Positions 52,601 through 61,131 of a stretch of DNA of 64,000 nt are shown piece by piece; position 1 is the first letter of the stretch, and each line of letters opens with the position of its first letter. The DNA lies in the NCBI RefSeq assembly GCF_003351765.1, contig NZ_CP031229.1, positions 992,001 to 1,056,000 on the forward strand. Direction: 5' to 3'. The notes under the pieces are model-generated. The model saw only the letters and a program-made list of their open reading frames with translations. It did no database searches and was not told where the DNA came from. The position numbers and the translations under genes are program-made. Source of the stretch: Ornithinimicrobium avium. Lineage in GTDB: Bacteria > Actinomycetota > Actinomycetes > Actinomycetales > Dermatophilaceae.

Positions 52601-52758
52601 TGACGGTCGGCGTGAAGGTGGCGTTCTTCTCCACCAGCGTCACGCTCTCGGTCGAGCGCCGCTTCGCCGGCGCGTCCGGCGACCCCACCCTCGACCAGGT
52701 GATGGAGCCGGACGACTGGGAGGCCTACTGCCTCGCCTTCGCCGAGGAGGGACCATGA
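49615..52758 (+). CDS. Giant unrecognised protein with Gly-rich beta C-terminus
   Basis: A 1047-residue protein, ATG at 49615 with GGGGAT about 7 nt upstream. I recognise no named domain. N-terminal marks are DLLVLDVRLVNLQ and RFAVELPPQHVAERAHYE. The middle has YGVYGTQGYLRQHYQVLI and PLRAVEITTLSSPALDLP. The last 250 residues alternate Gly and hydrophobic residues in beta-like repeats (PFLVTVTLFGGGGFFALGISANG, IEFGGNVSLDIGVASGGVYVMAGVYFG, YLRMGGHLSVLGLICVSLEFYLAF) that could form a tube, sheet stack or pore. There is no signal peptide. The next giant gene begins in its stop codon. It may be structurally related to the cluster at 29.9-36.1 kb, but no sequence link was seen. Confidence 0.7.
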   Translation: MPDRLRLLRPQDLLVLDVRLVNLQPSADGTVLERIDPGQPARFAVELPPQHVAERAHYEFTGSKEPAGPPPVATLAAGPSRLVFALPDDVATVPLSLAGLLDWDGLEPVLAPGALPPGTASGPSPAPPGEDETAIEFPYRLLISPVGPTRWVHATAAVTLGGRTELWHTRLLPDDRGGDPGDGSSPPTRAPVPLRALHARAVPDRMTTSMALTDLTDLVTLTSGFTAPPRRGRGTSSAAWARLLLRQRRPAPVPLEGERVVLTSLGASVRLQGSFDPPQGAVAWLGGPGADAPSLARYVHVAGLGRDQRVEVVRRGFVDTGHRAVVVRVTERRYEAAQVGTRQGPHGTYGVYGTQGYLRQHYQVLITQPLLDTAGLAEGFPHGGREMPLRAVEITTLSSPALDLPMDPGPGERAAQLQRWFGRRMSLRRIQEVVQIELEDALKKPWWLRAAGQDVLFDLVGTDWLGRRVAYSRPLMFVPEVAAADGAGVVAAFVQGPDSRRRAVLSGQVLALADRTGAASPEATSSPVGALTFALDLRRPGAPLPGYRPSWVSRLGSAGVALEPLDRLTGSAELHEVRLTPDYLAHGLDPAQNPTGGFATIVGAAARLDMGAAEGGGLSAPSMDLDTLSARAGLVSSALAGGLDAVGLSALFGGMKLFGTVPLARLLGPVPAATPDLYTRGDVPDDALDAMRDDPDTRLEVPILRSRVLRDGSGAPVGVRTRFLWKPVLRTDPGLTPLLEVGGARFVLDVVTTVLADEAAPQVHVVGELSGFSMVFAGVAELRFGTLRFETLPGRKPDVSAQGVSLTFVGALEFVNTLRDLLPGNGFSDPPAVTVDEQGIRAGFSLAVPTIGVGVFSLQNLALSSSLSVPFVGKAAGLRFALSERHHPFLVTVTLFGGGGFFALGISANGVEEIEASIEFGGNVSLDIGVASGGVYVMAGVYFGMTAQVTQLTGYLRMGGHLSVLGLICVSLEFYLAFTWRDKGGGRSEIWGQASLTVGVKVAFFSTSVTLSVERRFAGASGDPTLDQVMEPDDWEAYCLAFAEEGP

Positions 52759-55700
52759 GCGCCGAGCAGAAGCTGCAGTGGATCGCCCTGCCCCAGGGCA
52801 CGACACCCGCAGGGTTGCCACGCCTGGCCGCCTTCCTCGCCCCGCGGCTGCGCAGCGAGGGCAACGTCCTGGCCGACCTGCCGGACCTGCTCGCCTGGCC
52901 GACCCACGTGGCGGCCGCGACCTGGCACGTGGAGGTCGACGGGACCTCCTTCCCCGCCAGCGTCGCCGGGCCCGCGCCCGACGCCGACCTGTGGGCCGCG
53001 CTCTTCCCGCCCGAGACGCCCGTGATGCCCTTCCGGTTCGCCGACCACGCCGACCGGCCGCTGGTCACCTACGGCGTGCGGGCGGTGCTGTCCGACCTGC
53101 GCAGGCTCTACGCGACCACGGCGGTCCACGGCGCCGACCTGGTGCCGCTGCGACGGGACGAGGCCCGGGGCGCGCCTCGTGAGGAGCGCGGGCACCGCGT
53201 CGGGCTCGACGAGCTGCTCGGCCCCTTCCTGCGCACGCTCGACGGCCGCCTGGGCGAGGTCCGCACCACCGAGGACCGCAAGCAGTTCGTGGGCGCGCTG
53301 CTCCAGGACGCCCGCGCGCGCTCGGCGGCCGCCCGGGCCGGCGCCCGCGGCAGGGCCGCACCGGTGGAGCCCATGCCGCCCGGGTCCTGGTCCGAGCACG
53401 AGCGGGCCCTCCTCTTCCACACCCGGCCCGAGCAGCAGCCCGTGGACCTGCCGCCGGACGGGACGGCATACCGCGACCGGGTCGACCTGCACCAGATGCT
53501 CGGCGCACTGGGCGACCACCCGGACCTGCTGCGCCGGCTCGGCCTCGTCGTGGACCTCGTCCTCGACGAGGGTCTGCCGCGCGCCGCCGCCGACGCACCC
53601 GGACTGCTGGCCGTCGTGCCCACGCTGCCCGCGCCGGCGGGCCAGGACGGGGTCAGCAGGTCCCAGCTGAGCCACCTGACCGCCTACGTCCACGACGACG
53701 TGCCCGACGACGACCCGGACCACGGGACGCTCTTCGTCGCGGCACGGGCGGTGCCCGACCCGCTCGGCCCCGCCGGCGGCGTCCCGACCGGGCTGGCGCC
53801 GGTCCCGCAGACGGCGTTCGCGCTCAACCAGGTGGACGTCGACGGCGCGCTGCTCAAGACGCTCAACCTGGCCGCGACCGTCGCCCGACCCGCATCTTCC
53901 CCCGCCGAGCGGCCGCTGGGCCAGCCCGACGCCGCCGGCCTGCCGGCCCTGCGGACCACCGGACTGGGCCTGGTGCACACCGGACGCGCGGGGTCGTTGC
54001 AGCAGGAGTTCGTGCGGGCCCTGGAGCACGACACCCTCGCCGAGCTCGACGAGGTGACCGAGCTGCACGCCGAGGACCTCGTGCGCGGGCACCGGCTCGA
54101 CGTGCTGGACACGACCACCGGCCCGCACTGGCGCTCGTTGCACGCACGGGTCCTCACCGCACGCGCGGAGAGGTTCGCCGGGACGCTGGCGCCGATGCCC
54201 GGCGAGGGCTTCCTGACCGTGTCCCTCGCCGGCCCGCCCGTGCCCCCCGGGACCGACCCCGACCCGGACTCCGAGCTCTACGTGCCCGAGGTGCTCGCCA
54301 CCTGGGACGGGTGGAGCCTGTCGGCCCCCCGGCCCGGCGCCTCGCTCAGCCGCGACGCGCGGGCACCCGACGAGGACGCGCCGGAGACGTTGCCGGCCAG
54401 GGTCGGCAACGACCCGCACACCACGATGGGGCTGTCCCTGGAGAGCCGGGTCGCCCCGGGAAGCCTTCCCAGGCTGCGGTTCGGGCACGCCTACCGGGTG
54501 CGGCTGCGCGAGGTCGACCTGGCGGGCGGCGGGCTCACCCTGGAGGAGGCCGACTCCTGGCTGGCCTCGCCCGCGGCCGCGACCCCGGCCGTCCCCGCCC
54601 AGGGCGCCACCCCCTACCTGCGCTTCGAGCCGGTGCCGGCCCCGGCGGTCGTCCCCGCCCAGCCCTTCGGCGAGGGCGCCTCGGCGTTGCGCCTCGTCGT
54701 GCGCAGCGACGTCGGCTCGGACCCGCAGGCCTACGCCGCCGGCAGCGCCGGCGACCTCGAGGAGCTGGGGCTGGAGCCCTACCGCCCGCACGACGACCGG
54801 CACGTCGCGCCTCCGAAGGCCGCCTTCGAGACGGTCGAGCGGCACGGCATGCTCGACGTCGCGATGTCCTCGGACGGCACGCCGCCGACGCCGGCGCAGC
54901 TGGACGAGATCCGGGCGGCGTTCGACATCGCCACTCGCGAGAAGGGCACCTTCGACGACCCGGGCCTGCCGGGGGCGAGGGTCGTCCAGATCCCCGCCGC
55001 TCCCGAGACCGGCCCCGAGCCGAGGGACGCTCGGGAGCCGGCCCGTTACGTGGTGCTCGACACACCGACGGTCGAGCTGCCCTACCTGCCGGACCCGCTC
55101 GCCGCCGCCGTGCTCCTGCGCGGGCTGCCCGGCACCCCGGAGGAGGGGTTGCGGGTGGAGACGGCCGGCGCGGTGTGGCACCGCCCGCGCCCGTTCCGGC
55201 TGCGGCTGACCGGCACCGGTGACGACGGCGGAGCCGGCACCACCTGGGACGAGCAGACCCGGGTGCTCACGGTCAGGCTGCCGCAGGCCACCACCCTTCG
55301 CGTGCGGCTGCTGTCCGTCGTCGAGCAGCTCGACCTCATGGGGATCCTGTCCTGGTGCGAGGAGGAGCTGACCGGCGACGACCTCGACCGCGCCGTCGGG
55401 CTGATCAAGACGAACAGCTCCTGGCTGGTCACCCCCTGGCACGAGCTCGAGCTGGTCCACGCCGTGCAGCACCCGCTCGTCGTCCCGGACCTGGACCGGC
55501 TGACCGGCCGCAGGGACGTGGCCCAGACCTCTTTCGACCTCGCGGGCCTCGTCCCGGTGGACCCGGCCAGCACCGACCGGGTCGAGGTCGGCGGGAGCTG
55601 GTCGGAGTGGGTCGACGAGCCGGGCGGGCCGCCGCGCCGGGTGGCTTCCGCGTCGACGGCCTTCGCCCTGCCCCTGTCACGCGTCACCGCCGCCCCGCCG

Positions 55701-56864
55701 GACGACGAACGCGCGGCCGTCAGCCTGCTCGGCGAGCGCATGATCAGCTTCGACACCCGGCCCCGGGAGCGGACCGCGCGCTCCTGGCCGCAGGCGCACG
55801 AGTTCGGCGACACCCGCCACCGGAGGGTCACCTGGACCGCCACCGCCGCCTCCTCCTTCCGCGAGGACTTCCCCGCCGCGTGGCTCGAGCAGCCCGGGCG
55901 GACCAGCGTGACCGGCGCAGGGGTCGAGCTCGACGTGCCCAGCTCGGCGGTGCCGCCGCCGCCCGCGGTGCTGCACGCCATACCGACCCTGGGATGGGAG
56001 TCGACGGTCGAGGACGGACGCACGACCGTGACCCGCCGCGGCGGGGGCGTGCGGGTGTGGATGGCCCGGGGGTGGTACGCCTCCGGCGACGGCGAGCTCC
56101 TCGGCGTCGTCACCGGCCGGCCCGTCGTCTCCCCCGAGGTCGAGGACTACGACCGGATCTCGATCCTCGCGGCCGACCCCGCGCGGCGCGGCACGGTGCC
56201 GGAGAACCTCTCTGCGGACCTGCTGGGCGGCGCGAGCACCACCTCCCCCTTCCTGCCGCTGCCCGGCGGCACCCGGCCCGTGCAGGTGGTGGGCTTCGAG
56301 CCGGCCTTCGACGAGGCGTCCGGGCGGTGGTACTGCGACGTCGACGTCGACACCGGCACCGCCTACCAGCCCTTCCTGCGGCTCTCGCTAGTCCGCTACC
56401 AGCCGAGCTCGCTGCCGGGGTGCCACCTGTCGGCGCCCGTGCTCGTGGACATCCTCCAGACGCTGCCCGACCGGGTCGCGACCGTCGTGACCGGTGCGGA
56501 CGACCCGGCGAACCGCACCGTCACCGTGGCCGGGCCCTCCTACGACGCCGTCGCCGACCCCGACGGCGTGCGCACCGACGGGGCCTCCCTGGCGCGGATG
56601 ACGGTGCGGGTGCAGCGGCGCGACCCGGCGGTCGCCGACGAGGAGCTCGGCTGGGTCGACGACGGGGCCGGCGCCGTCGAGCTCGACGTCACGCGCGAGG
56701 GAGGCACTGCGACGTGGAGCGGCCGCATCGGCGTGCCCGACGGCGGTGGCCCCCTGCGCCTGCTCGTCCTCGAGGAGGAGCGCTGGTCCACCGACCCGGG
56801 CGTGGGTGAGGGCACCGGGACGGCCACCAGGGTCGTGTATGCCGTGCACCTCCCGGCCACCTGA
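52755..56864 (+). CDS. Giant unrecognised protein, co-translated with the preceding one
   Basis: A 1369-residue protein whose ATG overlaps the previous stop (ATGA). Fairly acidic and Pro-rich, it lacks signal peptide, membrane segments, cysteine clusters and nucleotide loops. Visible segments include LSHLTAYVHDDVPDDDPDHG (about 300), FRLRLTGTGDDGGAGTTWDEQTRVLTVRLPQATTLRVRLLS and EELTGDDLDRAVGLIKTNSSWLVTPWHELELVHAVQHPLV (about 850-910), and a C-terminal beta-rich part. The WHELELVHAVQHPL stretch looks conserved. Its end faces three hairpin repeats that may stop transcription. Function unknown. Confidence 0.7.
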   Translation: MSAEQKLQWIALPQGTTPAGLPRLAAFLAPRLRSEGNVLADLPDLLAWPTHVAAATWHVEVDGTSFPASVAGPAPDADLWAALFPPETPVMPFRFADHADRPLVTYGVRAVLSDLRRLYATTAVHGADLVPLRRDEARGAPREERGHRVGLDELLGPFLRTLDGRLGEVRTTEDRKQFVGALLQDARARSAAARAGARGRAAPVEPMPPGSWSEHERALLFHTRPEQQPVDLPPDGTAYRDRVDLHQMLGALGDHPDLLRRLGLVVDLVLDEGLPRAAADAPGLLAVVPTLPAPAGQDGVSRSQLSHLTAYVHDDVPDDDPDHGTLFVAARAVPDPLGPAGGVPTGLAPVPQTAFALNQVDVDGALLKTLNLAATVARPASSPAERPLGQPDAAGLPALRTTGLGLVHTGRAGSLQQEFVRALEHDTLAELDEVTELHAEDLVRGHRLDVLDTTTGPHWRSLHARVLTARAERFAGTLAPMPGEGFLTVSLAGPPVPPGTDPDPDSELYVPEVLATWDGWSLSAPRPGASLSRDARAPDEDAPETLPARVGNDPHTTMGLSLESRVAPGSLPRLRFGHAYRVRLREVDLAGGGLTLEEADSWLASPAAATPAVPAQGATPYLRFEPVPAPAVVPAQPFGEGASALRLVVRSDVGSDPQAYAAGSAGDLEELGLEPYRPHDDRHVAPPKAAFETVERHGMLDVAMSSDGTPPTPAQLDEIRAAFDIATREKGTFDDPGLPGARVVQIPAAPETGPEPRDAREPARYVVLDTPTVELPYLPDPLAAAVLLRGLPGTPEEGLRVETAGAVWHRPRPFRLRLTGTGDDGGAGTTWDEQTRVLTVRLPQATTLRVRLLSVVEQLDLMGILSWCEEELTGDDLDRAVGLIKTNSSWLVTPWHELELVHAVQHPLVVPDLDRLTGRRDVAQTSFDLAGLVPVDPASTDRVEVGGSWSEWVDEPGGPPRRVASASTAFALPLSRVTAAPPDDERAAVSLLGERMISFDTRPRERTARSWPQAHEFGDTRHRRVTWTATAASSFREDFPAAWLEQPGRTSVTGAGVELDVPSSAVPPPPAVLHAIPTLGWESTVEDGRTTVTRRGGGVRVWMARGWYASGDGELLGVVTGRPVVSPEVEDYDRISILAADPARRGTVPENLSADLLGGASTTSPFLPLPGGTRPVQVVGFEPAFDEASGRWYCDVDVDTGTAYQPFLRLSLVRYQPSSLPGCHLSAPVLVDILQTLPDRVATVVTGADDPANRTVTVAGPSYDAVADPDGVRTDGASLARMTVRVQRRDPAVADEELGWVDDGAGAVELDVTREGGTATWSGRIGVPDGGGPLRLLVLEEERWSTDPGVGEGTGTATRVVYAVHLPAT

Positions 56865-57178
56865 CCCCACCCTGCGGCGCTGCGCGCCCGCGCGGAGCGG
56901 CACCGCTGAGCCGGTCACGTCCGCGAGGAGCCGGTCTGGCGTGCACGGACCACTCCCGTGAGTGGCTCACGCACGCGAGGAGACGGTATGGCGTGCACGG
57001 ACCACTCCGGTGAGTGGCTCACGCACGCGAGCAGACGGTATGGCGTGCACGGACCAGTCCGGTGAGTGGCTCACGCACGCGAGCAGACGCGTGCGCGGAT
57101 CCCGTCCCGGTCCGACGGAGCCGCGCGAGGAGTGCTGTCGCGCTCGGGGACCAGGAGGAGGGCTGCCGCGCTCCGGGA
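56865..57178. other. Convergent intergenic region containing a repeat array
   Basis: These 314 bases between the 1369-residue gene (plus) and the DinB-type gene (minus) hold the three 52-bp repeats described separately. Open frames through the repeats are by-products of the 52-bp period and are not coding. Confidence 0.6.
56937..57092. repeat. Three tandem 52-bp hairpin-forming repeats
   Basis: Units start at 56937, 56989 and 57041 with an exact 52-nt period and differ at only a few positions. Each holds a palindrome: CCACTC-CGGT-GAGTGG as inner stem (first copy CCCG loop, third CCAGTC), flanked by CGTGC...GCACG as outer arms. Being at a convergent gene end, they may act as stacked terminators or mRNA-stabilising hairpins; they could also be remnants of a REP/MITE-type repeat. 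Repeat length and lack of unique spacers argue against CRISPR. Confidence 0.85.
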
Positions 57179-57755
57179 TCAGGAAGCGGTGCTCCTGCGC
57201 CCCGCGAGGGCCAGGAGCCGCTCCCTGTTGCTGCCCCCCGCCGCGGGGAGCGGGGCGGCGAAGAATCCGAGCTGCCGCAGCTCCTCGATGACGGGTGCGG
57301 CGGCCTCCAGCAGCCACCCTGCGAGGTCCTCGTCGACGGGCCAGGGCTGGCCTGCAGCAGAGGCGACGTCCCAGGCGTGCAGGGCGACGTCACCGGCCCG
57401 CATCAGCAGCACCGCGTCCACCCGCCGCGGACCCGCCCGGTGCGGTACGACACGTCCCAGGTCCTCGCTCGTCACCACCGCTCGCAAGGCGCGCTCGTGC
57501 TCCCAGAAGGTCTCCACCGGGTCCACCCCGGTAGTCACGGTCCCGGGTCGCCGCGTCGTCGAGGTGCCCGGTCACGAGCCGGCGGACGCGGTCACCTCCG
57601 CCCGTGACGTGGTCGGCGACGTCCCGCATCGACCAGCCCTCCGCCGCGCTGGGGCGGTCCAGGTCGTCCGCGACGCCGGCGAGCGCCCGTGCCCACGCCT
57701 CCTCGCACGCGTCGAGCCGGGCGAGCACCTCTGCTCCGTCGGTCGTAGGGGTCAT
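57179..57755 (-). pseudogene. DinB/mycothiol-dependent maleylpyruvate isomerase-type protein, frameshifted
   Basis: The first frame, ATG 57755, gives the usual N-terminus: ACEEAWARALAGVADDLDRPSAAEGWSMRDVADHVTGG with the metal-ligand H in VADHV. The rest is in another frame: TGVDPVETFWEHERALRAVV, LMRAGDVALHAWDVASA with two further H ligands, then a C-terminal helix. The frames join at a run of four G on the minus strand (CCCC at 57526-57529); dropping one G restores a 191-residue protein. This is either a recent mutation or a homopolymer sequencing error. Such proteins use mycothiol as a cofactor. Confidence 0.75.
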
Positions 57756-57872
57756 GGGTCCTCGCCTCGATCTGTCGCGACTGCCGTCGGTCCGGACACT
57801 ACGCCCGACGGACCAGGCGTTCGTCTGCGGGTCCTCCCCTCCCGGGCCGAGCTCCGCCGACGACGCACGGCC

Positions 57873-57878
57873 TAGGCT
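57873..57878 (+). promoter_or_regulatory. Leaderless -10 box of the methyltransferase gene
   Basis: TAGGCT, 7 nt, then GTG at 57886; no ribosome binding site is present. Confidence 0.6.
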
Positions 57879-57885
57879 CGTGCGC

Positions 57886-58698
57886 GTGACCTCGACCTAC
57901 GTGCACGGCCACCACAGCAGCGTCCTCGACTCCCACGGGGCACGGACCGCGGCGAACAGCGCGGCATACCTGCTCCCACACCTCCGCGCGGGCATGCGCC
58001 TGCTCGACCTCGGCTGCGGGCCGGGGACGATCACCCTGGACCTCGCCGGGACGGTCGGCACGGACGGCCGGGTGGTCGGGGTGGACAGCGCGGAGGCGGC
58101 CCTGGACGCCGCCCGACGAGCGGCCGCGGAGCGGGGCGACACGACCACGGTGTTCCAGGTCGGCGACGCCTACGCGCTGCCCTTCGAGGACGACAGCTTC
58201 GACGTCGCCCACGCGCACCAGGTCATGCAGCACCTGGCCAACCCGGTCGCCGCGCTGCGTGAGCTCGTGCGGGTGGTCCGCCCGGGCGGGCTCGTCGCCT
58301 TCCGGGACGCCGACTACGGCTCCATGTCGTGGCACCCCGGGTCGGACGGGCTCGACCGGTGGCTGGAGACCTACCGCAGGACCGCGCGGCTCGCCGGCGG
58401 CGAGCCGGACGCCGCGCGCCACGTCCTCGCCTGGGCCCGCGCCGCCGGGCTCACCCAGATCGAGCCGAGCACGTCGACCTGGTCCTACGCGACCCCTGAC
58501 GAGCGCGCATGGTGGGGCGGGCAGTGGGTCGAGCGCGCACGCCATTCGGCCTTTGCGACGCAGGCCGTGGACGCCGGGCTGGCGACGGCAGCCGACCTCG
58601 AGGACTTCGCCACCGCCTGGGCCGCGTGGTCCCAGGACCCGGACGCCTGGTTCGCGATGGTGCACGGCGAGGTCGTGGCGCGCGTCCCGGAGCGCTGA
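57886..58698 (+). CDS. Class I SAM-dependent methyltransferase
   Basis: A 270-residue enzyme of the UbiE/COQ5-like group. Motif I is LLDLGCGPGTITLDLA, motif II VVGVDSAEAALDAAR, motif post-I QVGDAYALPFEDDSFDVAHAHQVMQHL and motif III VRPGGLVAFRDADYG. The small-molecule acceptor is unknown. It has its own leaderless promoter and starts at GTG. Confidence 0.88.
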   Translation: MTSTYVHGHHSSVLDSHGARTAANSAAYLLPHLRAGMRLLDLGCGPGTITLDLAGTVGTDGRVVGVDSAEAALDAARRAAAERGDTTTVFQVGDAYALPFEDDSFDVAHAHQVMQHLANPVAALRELVRVVRPGGLVAFRDADYGSMSWHPGSDGLDRWLETYRRTARLAGGEPDAARHVLAWARAAGLTQIEPSTSTWSYATPDERAWWGGQWVERARHSAFATQAVDAGLATAADLEDFATAWAAWSQDPDAWFAMVHGEVVARVPER

Positions 58699-58773
58699 CC
58701 GGCCCTCGTGGTCCCGTCCCGCGCCCTCAGCCGCGGTGCGCGTGCCCAGCCCTCCGAGCAGGACCTTCAGCCC

Positions 58774-59820
58774 TCAGCCGCGCGGCCGCCGCACCGGGAA
58801 CTCCCGGTGGATCCGCTCGATGAGCTCGATCACCGCGACGCTGTCCCGCGGGTCGACCGGCGGCGGCGCACCGGTCGTCACGGCCTGCGCCACCCCGCGG
58901 TAGAACGCCCCGTAGTCCCCCCGTTCCAGCGGCATCCGCCGCTCCTCGCCCTCCACGCCGACGAGCGCGTCCGCGTCCTCCTCGCGCACCCCCAGGCGGG
59001 GGTCGGTGGACGCGGTGCCGGTCGTCAGCTGTGTCTCGGTGGGGTCGAGCCCCCAGGAGGTGAAGCCCGCCTCCGAGCCCACCACCCGGAAGCGCGGGCC
59101 GGGCTGGGCCACCACGGCGCTCATCCACAGGTGCGACACCGCGCCACCGGCGTGCTGCAGGGCCACGAAGGTGTCGTCGTCGGACCCGCCGCCCGCGCGC
59201 CGGTGGAGCAGCTCGGCATACACGTCCTCGACGGGACCGAGCAGCTGGACCGCCTGGTCGAGCAGGTGGGCACCCAGGTCGTAGAGCAGCCCCGCGCCGG
59301 TGCCGGGCGGGCCCGCCTTCCACGCCTTGGACTCGGCGGGCTTGCGCCGCTCGAAGCGCGACTCCAGCCGCAGCACCGCCCCCAGGCCGCCGGCCTCGAC
59401 GAGGCTGCGCAGGGTGAGGAAGTCCCCGTCCCACCGCCTGTTCTGGTATGCCGTGAGCACCCTTCCAGCGCGCTCGGCCAGCGCCACCAGTCCGCGTCCC
59501 TCCTCGCCGGTCACGGTCACCGGCTTGTCCACGACCACGTGCAGCCCCGCCTCGAGCGCCGCGCCGGCCTGCTCGGCGTGGCGCGCCGGAGGGGTGGAGA
59601 CCACCGCGAGGTCCAGACCGAGGTCGCCGGCGCGCGCGAGCAGCCTGTCCAGGTCCGGCACGACCTCGACCCCCGGGTGGTCGGCCCGGGCCGCGGCGGC
59701 CCGGTCCGGGTCGCCGGTGACGACGGCGGCGACGGTGAAGGAGGGGTCGGCGGCCAGGAAGGGAGCGTGGAAGTAGCGTCCTCCCAGCCCGTAGCCCACG
59801 ATGGCGGTGCGGATGCTCAT
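58774..59820 (-). CDS. Gfo/Idh/MocA-family oxidoreductase
   Basis: A 348-residue NAD(P)-dependent sugar-type dehydrogenase. The N-terminal Rossmann fold has AIVGYGLGGRYFHAPF; VDKPVTVTGEEG holds the conserved catalytic-lysine DKP motif; the C-terminal half (LYDLGAHLLDQAVQLLG) carries the histidine at the active site. Its ATG overlaps the stop of the epimerase gene (ATGA), so both probably act on the same sugar or inositol. Confidence 0.9.
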   Translation of the reverse strand: MSIRTAIVGYGLGGRYFHAPFLAADPSFTVAAVVTGDPDRAAAARADHPGVEVVPDLDRLLARAGDLGLDLAVVSTPPARHAEQAGAALEAGLHVVVDKPVTVTGEEGRGLVALAERAGRVLTAYQNRRWDGDFLTLRSLVEAGGLGAVLRLESRFERRKPAESKAWKAGPPGTGAGLLYDLGAHLLDQAVQLLGPVEDVYAELLHRRAGGGSDDDTFVALQHAGGAVSHLWMSAVVAQPGPRFRVVGSEAGFTSWGLDPTETQLTTGTASTDPRLGVREEDADALVGVEGEERRMPLERGDYGAFYRGVAQAVTTGAPPPVDPRDSVAVIELIERIHREFPVRRPRG

Positions 59821-61076
59821 GCGCCCCACCCTGTCATCCGCCGCCCGCCGAGCGCGGCCGCGAAGGACGGCGCACCGAGGGTGTCGGCGGCCAGCGCCGC
59901 CTGGTAGGCGTGGTAGACGTCCGGCCGGCCCGACCACGTCGTGGCCGCCGGCGTGCCGTCCGGCTCCAGCTCGTGCCGCCACGAGCCGTCGGCCGGGTCG
60001 ACCAGGTGCCGGTCGGCGTAGTCCCACCAGCGCGCCAGGTCGGCCGCGTGCCGCGCCCGCCCCGTGGCCCAGTGCAGGACCGTCGAGGCGGCGATCGCCT
60101 CGGCCACCACCCAGTGCATCCGCTGGCGCACGACCGGTCGACCCTCCCAGTCGGTGGTGTAGACGAACCCGTCGTGACCGTCCGCCGCCCACCCGTCGGC
60201 GACGGCCCGCTCGGCCAGCCCCACCGCGGCCGACATCAGCCCGGGGTGGGCACCGCCGGACGCCGTGTGCACCGTCACCATCAGCCGCGCCCACTCCAGG
60301 CCGTGCCCGACCGTCGCGCCGTAGGGCCGGAACGGGTCGGCCGGCCGCTCCTGGTTGTGCTCGGGCAGCGGCCGCCAGTCCTGGTCGAAGTGCTCCGGGA
60401 CCCGCCAGTCCCTCTCCTGCGCCCAGCCGGCCACCCGCCCGGCGATCCGCGCCGCCCGCCCGTGCCAGCGGCGGTCCCCCGTCGCGGCACCGACGGCCAG
60501 GTAGGCCTCGACCGTGTGCATCGCCGAGTTCGCCCCGCGGTAGGTGTCCAGCCGCGACCACGGGCCGTCCCACTCCTCCACGACCATCCCGGCGTCCTCG
60601 TCCCAGAAGCGCTGCTCCTGCACCAGCAGCGCGGCGGCGAGCAGATCCTCGCCGCGCGCGAGGCCCGCGGTCGCCGCCGTGCTGGCGGCGAGCACCACGA
60701 ACGCGTGCGCGTAGGCCTGCTTCGCGGCGTCCACCACCCCGTCGTCGTCGACGGCGGCGAACCAGCCGCCGTGCTGCCGGTCGTGCAGGGGCCCCTCGAG
60801 CAGCGCCCTCACCCCGTGCTCGGCGAGCTCCCGCAGCTCCGCCGCGTCCGGCCCTCCCTCGACCGGCGGCTCCCCCGCCAGCAGACCCAGCCCGAAGACG
60901 TGCGTCATCCGGCAGGTGATCCACAGCTCGACGGGTCGGGAGGGCACCACATACCCCCGCTCGTCGAGGTAGCCGAACCCGGCCGGTCGACGCGCCGCGC
61001 TCGCGAACCGCAGCAGCCGGGCGCGCTGGGTCCGCCGGTGCTGCCAGCCTCCGGGGTGCGAGGTGCTCGTGCTCAT
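59817..61076 (-). CDS. AGE-family (N-acylglucosamine 2-epimerase) sugar isomerase
   Basis: A 419-residue (alpha/alpha)6-barrel protein. Helix-end motifs are FGYLDERGYVVPSRPVELWITCRMTHVFGLGLL, DRQHGGWFAAVDDDG, KQAYAHAFVVLAAS, TYRGANSAMHTVEAYL and QRMHWVVAEAIAA; their histidines correspond to catalytic H residues of AGE and aldose-ketose isomerases. It may convert mannose/fructose-type or sulfo sugars. Start at ATG 61076. It leads the two-gene operon with the Gfo/Idh/MocA enzyme. Confidence 0.87.
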   Translation of the reverse strand: MSTSTSHPGGWQHRRTQRARLLRFASAARRPAGFGYLDERGYVVPSRPVELWITCRMTHVFGLGLLAGEPPVEGGPDAAELRELAEHGVRALLEGPLHDRQHGGWFAAVDDDGVVDAAKQAYAHAFVVLAASTAATAGLARGEDLLAAALLVQEQRFWDEDAGMVVEEWDGPWSRLDTYRGANSAMHTVEAYLAVGAATGDRRWHGRAARIAGRVAGWAQERDWRVPEHFDQDWRPLPEHNQERPADPFRPYGATVGHGLEWARLMVTVHTASGGAHPGLMSAAVGLAERAVADGWAADGHDGFVYTTDWEGRPVVRQRMHWVVAEAIAASTVLHWATGRARHAADLARWWDYADRHLVDPADGSWRHELEPDGTPAATTWSGRPDVYHAYQAALAADTLGAPSFAAALGGRRMTGWGA

Positions 61077-61131
61077 GGGGCCCAGCATGCCCGGCCCCCT
61101 GCGCTGCGCGCGGTGGCAGGGTCCGGCACCC

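Noticed and set aside
56937..57092. CRISPR array
   Set aside because: The three repeats are contiguous 52-bp units with no variable spacers and no cas genes nearby.
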